Part shown: positions 1 to 5,000 of the stretch, in pieces
How the letters are laid out: the number at the start of each line of letters is the position of its first letter
Numbering within the stretch: the stretch's first letter is position 1
Assembly: GCA_948745425.1 (NCBI GenBank)
Contig: CAPZDM010000084.1
Coordinates: forward strand, 1 to 6,299
Length of the DNA: 6,299 nucleotides
Direction: 5' to 3'
Source: an uncultured Clostridia bacterium
Lineage (GTDB): Bacteria; Bacillota; Clostridia; TANB77; CAG-508
The notes under the pieces: generated by a model
What the model was told of the DNA's origin: nothing
Databases searched by the model: none
What the model saw: only the letters and a program-made list of their open reading frames with translations
Translations under genes and position numbers: made by a program

Positions 1-55
1 AGAATTCATAGCAATGATAAGTGATAAACTAAGACTAGAACTAAAAAGTGCATAA
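1..55 (+). CDS. 3' end of an upstream gene, product unknown
   Basis: Frame 2 is open from the window edge and ends at TAA 53-55, giving the C-terminal tail EFIAMISDKLRLELKSA. The residue mix is that of an ordinary charged helical C-terminus. Only 17 residues are visible, so no family can be named. The assignment rests on the open frame and plausible composition, and a chance open stretch of this length is possible. If real, the gene reads in the same direction as the integrase and ends about 240 bases before it. Confidence 0.4.
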   Translation, partial: EFIAMISDKLRLELKSA

Positions 56-297
56 AAAATCACATATAAGCGTTGAGCAACAACAGATGTAAGAATTGTA
101 AAAAATTTCCATTATACCAACGAACTCACAAGTTTATAGCTATAAAACAAGGTGGAAATGGGATAAAAAACCTACAAACTGTTTTACAAAATACCAACAA
201 ACTTTTTAAATTTATTGGGTATAGAAAATGGAAAATAAGACCTTTTGTTTATTGGATTTTATTAAATTAAAAATTCAATAAATAGGAGGTATTTTTT
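56..297. other. Non-coding region upstream of the integrase
   Basis: I see no convincing gene here. An open frame from a TTG at 73 to 270 exists but has no ribosome binding site and an odd composition. A 14-bp perfect palindrome (TTTATAGCTATAAA) lies at 133-146. A weak promoter-like pair is TTTACA at 183-188 and TTAAAT at 206-211 with a 17-base spacer; such matches are common in AT-rich DNA. The region ends with a strong ribosome binding site AGGAGGT at 284-290, seven bases before the integrase ATG. Recombination attachment sites often lie next to integrase genes, but no tRNA end or core repeat is recognisable. Confidence 0.5.
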
Positions 298-1279
298 ATG
301 CGTGAAATTGATTTACAAATTGACGACTTTATGGTCGAATGCAGTACAAAGGGATTAAGTAAAAGGAGTATTAGTAGTTATGAATCTACTTTGAGGTTAC
401 TAGCAAATTATTTGGAAAAAGAATTAGGAGTTGAAAGTGCAAATGATGTAAGACAAATACATTTAAAAACTTATATCAAGTATTTACAGGAACGAGGAAA
501 ATATACAGTTGTCGTAAATGAGAATACAAAGAAAACTAATAATCCAGAACAAAGGGGAGATTATAAAGGAGTAGTTACAAATGTTACAATAAACAATTAT
601 ATGAGAAATATAAGAGTGTTTTTCAATTATATGTATAATGAAAAATTAATAAGAACTAACCCAGTAGAAGGACTAAAAAAACTAAAAACAAATAGAAAGC
701 CGAAGTATTATATTAAAGATGAGGAATTGCTACGATTATTAAATAATTTTGATGAAACATTATATTATGAGTACAGAGATAAAGTAATAGTAGGTTTATT
801 ACTAGATACACGGAATGCGTCTAGGAGAGACACTCTTAATAGAAGATATACATGTGGATTTTACAAAAAGGTGTATATTTTTACCAGCAGAAAACACAAA
901 AGGCAAGAAAAATCGTTATGTCTTCTTTTCGACTAAAACAGCAGTAGAACTAAAAAGGTGGGTACAATATAGAGATAGATATACCGATTCAAAATACTTA
1001 TTTTGTACAAAAAGAGGGTTACATTTAGAAGTTCATTATTTTGAAAAAAATTTTACAAAATATATACAAAGAATAGGAATAAAAGATGCCTCACCTCATA
1101 CACTTAGAAATAATTTCGCAAAAAGATTTTTAATGAGTGGGGGAGACATATATACTTTATCAAAAATATTAGGACATAGCAGTGTTAAAGTAACAGAAGA
1201 CCAATACTTAGACCTAACAGATGAAGACTTAGCAGAAATGTACCAAAAACACTCTCCAATAATGAATTTAAAAAAATAA
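298..1279 (+). CDS. int: Tyrosine recombinase/integrase, one +1 frameshift at an in-frame CGG
   Basis: Site-specific recombinase of the XerC/D and phage-integrase type, which cuts and rejoins DNA through a covalent 3'-phosphotyrosine link, here presumably moving the element. The start ATG has AGGAGGT seven bases upstream. The N-terminal part (about residues 1-120) looks like the SAM-like core-binding domain; the catalytic domain follows. Reading 298-810, skipping C811, and continuing from 812 gives one 326-residue protein, a normal family length. All key residues are then present: box I T-G-M-R-L-G-E with catalytic Arg174, Lys near 201, H267-x-x-R270, H293 in LGHSS, and nucleophile Tyr303 in EDQYL. 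Without the frameshift the zero-frame product stops at 936 after 212 residues and lacks every catalytic residue. The +1 frame has a stop at 803-805, so it cannot be entered earlier. The alternative is a pseudogene or sequencing error, but the same CGG signature in two other genes argues against it. Confidence 0.9.
811..813 (+). other. Putative +1 frameshift site 1 (CGG codon 172 of the integrase)
   Basis: Zero frame reads GAT ACA CGG AAT. Dropping C811 gives GAT ACA GGA ATG CGT, that is D-T-G-M-R, the conserved box I of tyrosine recombinases (T-G-x-R-x-x-E). The change falls two codons before the catalytic arginine. The +1 frame carries TAG at 803-805, so the shift must occur after it. No Shine-Dalgarno-like stimulator sits just upstream. 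The P-site codon ACA cannot re-pair as CAC, so simple slippage of peptidyl-tRNA is unlikely. Confidence 0.7.
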
Positions 1280-1290
1280 ATGTTTGCAAG

Positions 1291-1328
1291 AAATGATATG
1301 TAAATCTAATAAAGAACGCATATCATTT
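1291..1328. terminator. Inverted repeat between convergent genes, probable bidirectional terminator
   Basis: AAATGATATG at 1291-1300 is perfectly complementary to CATATCATTT at 1319-1328, a 10-bp stem with an 18-base loop, followed by more T residues. It lies 11 bases after the integrase stop and ends at the stop codon of the convergent minus-strand gene, the usual place for a shared terminator. The stem is weak in G+C and the U-tract on the minus strand is interrupted, so termination may work better rightward. Confidence 0.6.
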
Positions 1329-2084
1329 TTATTTTAAAAGAAAAGGGTCATTTTGATTTAAGAATTCCTCAAAAGCATATCCATTATTTTCATTATCTTT
1401 ATATTTTCTCTTTAATTCTAGGGCTTGCTTATTCCAATTATTAAATATTTCTCTAGGATATTTCTCTGGATTTCTATCTGTTCTCATAAAATATCTTTTA
1501 CGGAGTAGTTCATATTTTTTTAGAAGAGGAGAATCTTTGGTATTTTGTCTTGAAATTCGATTAAAATGTTTTGCTCTACATGTTTCAGAACAATAAACCT
1601 TTCCACCAAGTGTATGTATTATCATATAACTATTACATTCCTCACATTTTCTAATATAATTATTATTGAAAAAAAAGTTAAAAAAGTCATAAATAAGGAA
1701 ATTTTGTAAAGTAATAAAATTAAGTGACAAGCTAGAATTTTCAATATTGTGTTCAATTGTTACAGAATAAGGATTTTGCAATATTTTCTTGTTTTTTTCT
1801 TGCTTTAAAAATTCTTTTCTTTGATTGGGTTTAAAATTTATATAGAAATGTTGATATATGGGCTCAAAAAAAGAAATTAATTTTTTTATCTTTGGTTCTT
1901 TTTGAATTATATCTTCAACACAATCATAGTCAGTAGAATATTTAAAATTTTCTATAAAATCGATATTTATTTTTTTTGTTTTGTTGTAATAATTAAATAG
2001 ATTTAGAGATAATTCACCATATTTATAGTTTTTTTTCTTATATACAAAAGTTCCATTATTTTTAGGAAATATAGTCATAGCCAT
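1329..2084 (-). CDS. Zinc-finger-like protein of unknown function (CxxC...CxxxC)
   Basis: A 251-residue protein. The start is set at the ATG whose complement is 2082-2084 (MAMTIF), because AAAGGAGG (complement of 2091-2098) sits seven bases upstream; an ATG ten codons further out lacks one. The N-terminal half is lysine-, asparagine- and aromatic-rich. In the middle, after a hydrophobic aromatic stretch (LIYDFFNFFF), comes RKCEEC at C147/C150 and YCSETC at C165/C169, a CxxC-x14-CxxxC arrangement suited to one zinc ion. The C-terminal part is basic and helical. The layout recalls the CGNR and DUF6076-type zinc-finger proteins of Firmicutes; that is a resemblance from memory, not a search result. 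It is transcribed away from the operon starting at 2211, so it could be a regulator of it, but nothing proves DNA binding. It contains no CGG codon and needs no frame correction. Confidence 0.75.
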   Translation of the reverse strand: MAMTIFPKNNGTFVYKKKNYKYGELSLNLFNYYNKTKKINIDFIENFKYSTDYDCVEDIIQKEPKIKKLISFFEPIYQHFYINFKPNQRKEFLKQEKNKKILQNPYSVTIEHNIENSSLSLNFITLQNFLIYDFFNFFFNNNYIRKCEECNSYMIIHTLGGKVYCSETCRAKHFNRISRQNTKDSPLLKKYELLRKRYFMRTDRNPEKYPREIFNNWNKQALELKRKYKDNENNGYAFEEFLNQNDPFLLK

Positions 2085-2154
2085 TTTAAATCCTCCTTTA
2101 ATAAAATGTAGCAAACAATTTCGGACAAGAAAATGTGGCAGAAAAAGTTTGCCG

Positions 2155-2184
2155 TGTACACTATATCATAAAAGGTGTTATAAT
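2155..2184 (+). promoter_or_regulatory. Sigma-A-type promoter with extended -10 for the rightward operon
   Basis: A perfect TATAAT at 2179-2184 is preceded by TG one base upstream (TGtTATAAT, extended -10). TGTACA at 2155-2160 is a 4/6 match to the -35 box with an 18-base spacer. Transcription would start near 2191, giving a leader of about 20 bases containing AAAGGAGG (2195-2202) before the ATG at 2211. The -35 lies inside the 8-bp palindrome GTGTACAC (2154-2161), which could serve as a small operator. The first base of the divergent minus-strand gene is 70 bases away, so the two genes may share control. Confidence 0.7.
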
Positions 2185-2210
2185 AGCAACAATGAAAGGA
2201 GGAAAAACAC

Positions 2211-2519
2211 ATGAAATACGAAGGAATACCAATATTAGAAGAAAATGAAAAAAATTTCCTTGTTGATATAATATTCAACATTAACAACGCAGTTCAAGAC
2301 CAACAAAAAGTACCAAATGATGAACTAATAAGCACTACAAAACAACTTATAGAAAAGCACAAAGTAAATTTCGCAGAGTTTGTCTATCAATTAAGAAATG
2401 ATGATAATGCATATATTTGGGCGCATAATGGTTTTCAAGATGTGTTTGAAGCAGAAATGCTTGATGACTTAGAAAGTGTGTTGTTTGAAACATACAAAGA
2501 ACTATTAAAAAATAGATAG
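2211..2519 (+). CDS. Hypothetical 102-residue acidic protein
   Basis: I do not recognise this family. The ATG has an excellent AAAGGAGG (2195-2202) eight bases upstream and a good promoter before that, so expression is credible. The protein is soluble-looking, acidic overall and predicted mostly helical, with a tryptophan/histidine patch (IWAHNGF) two-thirds along and an acidic segment EAEMLDDLE before the C-terminus. There are no cysteines, signal peptide or membrane segments. Its stop overlaps the ribosome binding site of the next small gene, so it heads an operon. Small orphan proteins in this position in mobile elements are often regulators or accessory factors, but nothing here says which. 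Confidence 0.75.
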   Translation: MKYEGIPILEENEKNFLVDIIFNINNAVQDQQKVPNDELISTTKQLIEKHKVNFAEFVYQLRNDDNAYIWAHNGFQDVFEAEMLDDLESVLFETYKELLKNR

Positions 2520-2530
2520 GAGGAATAAAG

Positions 2531-2674
2531 ATGCTACTTAACATTATTTTACTGTATGTATTACCACTTATTACTTGTACAGCATTATCTACAGTACATA
2601 TAAAAGTGGAGTACAAAGATATAGAAACAAAACACATAAAAACAAGCACAATGAAAGTTTTTGCTCTGGCATAA
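2531..2674 (+). CDS. Small 47-residue putative membrane peptide
   Basis: A short gene: AGGAGG at 2518-2523 overlaps the TAG of the gene before, and an ATG follows after seven bases. The product begins with about 20 hydrophobic residues (MLLNIILLYVLPLITCTALS), enough for one membrane segment, followed by a charged tail of about 27 residues. The Cys16 region (LITC) resembles a lipobox, but threonine at -1 is not a good match, so a plain single-pass membrane peptide is more likely. The stop is immediately followed by a strong hairpin. The function is unknown; the perfect ribosome binding site and operon position are the main support. Confidence 0.6.
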   Translation: MLLNIILLYVLPLITCTALSTVHIKVEYKDIETKHIKTSTMKVFALA

Positions 2675-2713
2675 GCCTCGCTATTTACCAATTAATTTAG
2701 TATTTAGCGAGGC
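2675..2713 (+). repeat. Strong inverted repeat/hairpin without U-tract
   Basis: GCCTCGCTA at 2675-2683 is perfectly complementary to TAGCGAGGC at 2705-2713, with a 21-base AT-rich loop. It starts directly after the TAA of the 47-residue gene and is much richer in G+C than its surroundings. No run of T follows (GAATACGG), so it is not a classical intrinsic terminator. It may stabilise the upstream mRNA 3' end, mark a processing point between operon genes, or be a protein or replication site. Confidence 0.6.
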
Positions 2714-2746
2714 GAATACGGTTATTGAGGAAGGAGGAAAAAGATA

Positions 2747-3139
2747 ATGAATCAATTAAGAATAGTAAGCAAGCAAGAAGAATTAAACAAAAATGCAAAG
2801 ATAATTGAGCTAGATGATGAACGTAACGTAGTATTAGATATTGATGCAAATTATCTAGTATCAATGGGACTAGAACACATAAAGTACAAAGTGTCTGAAA
2901 CTAAAATTAAAGCTCCAAAAAGACGTTTAAGAGAAATGGAAGACACCATAATAGATATTCTATGTGAAAATGGAGATAGAATACTAAGTTATACAATAGG
3001 TTCTTTGAAAAGTGATAATTTTCAGGAAATCTTAGATGTACTTAACAAAATAGAAATAGAATCTTACGTTTTAGCGTTAATAATTAAAGAAAGTACAGAT
3101 AAAGTAATGAATCTATTAAAAGAAGAAAAACTTAACTAA
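2747..3139 (+). CDS. Hypothetical 130-residue protein
   Basis: I do not recognise this family. The ATG has AAGGAGG (2731-2737) nine bases upstream. The N-terminal 60 residues look like a beta-rich segment (AKIIELDDERNVVLDIDANY), then a basic turn KAPKRRLR near residues 57-63, followed by a helical C-terminal half rich in Asp, Glu, Ile and Leu. No catalytic motif, cysteine cluster or membrane segment is seen. It lies in the same direction between the small orphan genes and the replication genes, so it may be a replication accessory or regulatory protein, but that is inference from position only. Confidence 0.7.
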   Translation: MNQLRIVSKQEELNKNAKIIELDDERNVVLDIDANYLVSMGLEHIKYKVSETKIKAPKRRLREMEDTIIDILCENGDRILSYTIGSLKSDNFQEILDVLNKIEIESYVLALIIKESTDKVMNLLKEEKLN

Positions 3140-3183
3140 TGAAGATTAAAAAATAATGGACTATAAAAGCCCATTAACTAAAC

Positions 3184-3246
3184 ACAAAAGGAACTTTTGT
3201 ATTAGTATTCACACAATAATATATTAGTATAATAAGTTCCTTTTGT
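3184..3246 (+). promoter_or_regulatory. Long-range hairpin in the leader of the primase gene, possible terminator or attenuator
   Basis: ACAAAAGGAACTT (3184-3196) pairs perfectly with AAGTTCCTTTTGT (3234-3246), a 13-bp stem with a 37-base loop. The A-tract on the left and T-tract on the right make it resemble a bidirectional terminator with an oversized loop. The left arm also belongs to a tight 7+7 palindrome ACAAAAG-GAA-CTTTTGT (3184-3200), so two folds compete. The loop holds two copies of TATTAGTAT (3200-3208, 3222-3230), 22 bases apart, and a perfect TATAAT (3228-3233), but no properly spaced -35: TTCACA at 3208-3213 leaves only 14 bases. It could separate the small-gene operon from the replication genes, or act as an AT-rich origin-like site. 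Confidence 0.5.
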
Positions 3247-3259
3247 CAATCAAAAAGGA
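3238..3259 (+). promoter_or_regulatory. Potential ribosome-binding-site sequestering hairpin
   Basis: TCCTTTT (3238-3244) can pair with AAAAGGA (3253-3259) over an 8-base loop, which would hide the AAGGAG that serves the ATG at 3268. The same TCCTTTT is part of the right arm of the 13-bp stem 3184-3246, so the two structures exclude each other. Formation of the long stem would leave the ribosome binding site free. Part of the complementarity follows from the binding-site sequence itself, so this is suggestive only. Confidence 0.3.
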
Positions 3260-3267
3260 GTTTTCAC

Positions 3268-4999
3268 ATGGAGAATCATACAGATAGTTTGAAAGATAAA
3301 TGGAAAGAATCATTAAAAAGACAAAAAGAAACAGATAATAAAATATTTAGCTTATATGATACTCCAAATGTACAAACAGATATACTAACAGACAAGACAA
3401 TTTATGTTTCTATCTTTCCAGAAAGTCGTTCAAAAAAACCAGAAAAAGAAGATGGTCGTATTACGAATGGCTTAAAATTACAGCCTACAATGCTTTCATT
3501 AGAACAGTTAAAAGAACAAGTAGCAGTTAAAGGAAAAACCTTTTGTGGGTGTATATTCCTAGATTTAGATTATTACAATAATGCTTATGGAAAATGTACA
3601 GCACAGGAAAGACTGTTAGAAAATGATAGTACTTGGTATATGTTATATCAGAATGCCTTAGGTGTACCCAGATGGGCAATGGAAAATACAGTATTACCTG
3701 TTCCATTAACAACAGGTAGAGCTGTAACTAATACAGAGAATCATTTTATATTAATGTCTACTTTTGGGCTTGATGTAGACCATAAACAAGATAGATATAA
3801 GAACGACCTTACTCCAGAATATGGAGAAATGTACAAAGAAGTAAAACAAAGAATAATAGATTTAGACCTTAATGTATTATTTGCATATAAAACATTTTCA
3901 GACCCAGAAAAAGGAGAAAGATTCAGGGTCATATTTAAGACAGATGTACCTATTTTTAGTTGGAAATTGGCACATGGAATGTTATTTTTATTACAAGCAA
4001 TGTTTCCTATGTACTTTGATAATAATTGTACTAATGTGAACAGACAATTTCATGGCAGTAATACTCTAATCGAAGAAAATCACCCTTTATTTGACAAATG
4101 TATTCCACTAGACAAATATTTTAGGTGCTTTGAAAAGTATTTAAAAGCAAATGATAGTTCTAATTTTTCAAAACGAATGGTAGAATTTTCAAGTAAAACA
4201 GGAATTAACTTATTGAATGGTAGTTTTCATGTTAGAAAAGTTACTTTAACAAACGAACAAGAACAGGAATTAAGGGCAAAACAAGAATCTACATACAATA
4301 TGAATATGTTTTCAGATTATCATTTTTCTGTAAAAGGTAGTGTTTGTCAAAAAGTTTTTAAAGACGACAAGTTATACGAAAATACCGAATTGTCTATATA
4401 TTTATATATAGTAGTTCGGCGATTTCGTACAGGAAAATGAAAAACAGTTTTATGAAATATCTATGTCAGAAAACTACACATTAGTAGAGCCAAAGGAAAA
4501 AAGGAAAAGTAACCATAAAAGCATAGAAACAAAACCAATAAAAATTTACAACACTACCAATACTAAAACTGAAATAAAAAGAACTAAAATAAATGACTGG
4601 AGCAAAGTTGCAGAAAAATGCGAATTATACAAAATATTTACAACAGGTCAAAGGCGATTACATCATGACGAACTTTTTGGACTAAGTCTTAGCTTAATGT
4701 ATTTAGAAGGTGGCAAAAAAAGAATATTAGAAACAATAGCAAAATATCCAGATTTGTACAATAAAGAGAAAGACAAGAACTGGGGAAACATTATAGAAAG
4801 CAATAAAAAATACAGTTATAGCCCCAAAAAATGTGATAATTTTTGCCCTTTTAAAGATAGTTGTAAACATTATCATAACATGAGAAATACGGTCGTACCT
4901 AGAAATGCAATTTATATGCTAAGTGATAATATTAAGTATATTGATATAGATGAGGCATTTAAAATGTTATTTGAAGAATTAAAAAGGAGAATATGGTAA
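3268..4999 (+). CDS. Primase-polymerase-like replication protein, +1 frameshift at an in-frame CGG
   Basis: The ATG is preceded by AAAAAGGAG, seven bases away. Reading to 4416, skipping C4417 and continuing from 4418 gives one 576-residue protein ending at TAA 4997-4999. The N-terminal half has features of archaeo-eukaryotic-type primases: FGLDVDH with D169/D171 as the metal-binding D-x-D, the strand ERFRVIF with R218/R220, and DNNC plus NRQFHGS (D251, R259, G263) as the third conserved block. Beyond the frameshift lies C451, then KCDNFCPFKDSC with C522, C526 and C532 followed by H534 and H536, a likely zinc or iron-sulfur cluster as in many primase C-terminal domains. It would lay down primers or initiate replication of the element. 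The zero frame ends at TGA 4438-4440 after 390 residues. An ATG at 4463 has no ribosome binding site, so the C-terminal half is unlikely to be a separate gene. The helicase follows after one base. The family assignment is by motif only. Confidence 0.7.
4417..4419 (+). other. Putative +1 frameshift site 2 (CGG codon 384 of the primase-like gene)
   Basis: Zero frame reads GTA GTT CGG CGA and stops six codons later at TGA 4438-4440. Skipping C4417 gives GTA GTT GGC GAT TTC, V-V-G-D-F, and the frame then runs to 4999. The +1 frame has TAG at 4412-4414, so the shift must happen between 4415 and 4437, and CGG is the only CGG in that span. The upstream codon GTT cannot re-pair as TTC, arguing against ordinary P-site slippage. 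Confidence 0.65.
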
Positions 5000-5000
5000 A

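Noticed and set aside
73..270. Open frame of 65 codons starting at TTG upstream of the integrase
   Set aside because: It has a TTG start with no ribosome binding site, unusual residue composition and no domain; it is better explained as non-coding leader.
815..1279. Catalytic half of the integrase as a separate gene starting at ATG 815
   Set aside because: This ATG codes for the conserved Met/x of the T-G-x-R box, and no ribosome binding site lies upstream. It is the continuation of the gene begun at 298.
2085..2110. Promoter for the minus-strand gene (TGCTACATT on that strand)
   Set aside because: The start of transcription would fall in the ribosome binding site at 2091-2099, so the placement is not workable; the true promoter is not identified.
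2347..2691. Minus-strand open frames overlapping the small rightward genes, and those within 2075-2287, 3527-3712 and 3741-3932
   Set aside because: They lack ribosome binding sites and lie opposite better supported genes with strong ribosome binding sites; they are shadows.
3156..3227. 23-codon open frame that could be a leader peptide
   Set aside because: It has no ribosome binding site and no distinctive codon run; it is kept only as a remark on the leader structure.
4463..4999. Separate 178-residue gene after the primase
   Set aside because: There is no ribosome binding site at 4463, and the frame is open back to the CGG at 4417 with good coding sequence (QENEKQFYEIS), so it is the C-terminal part of the primase-like protein.
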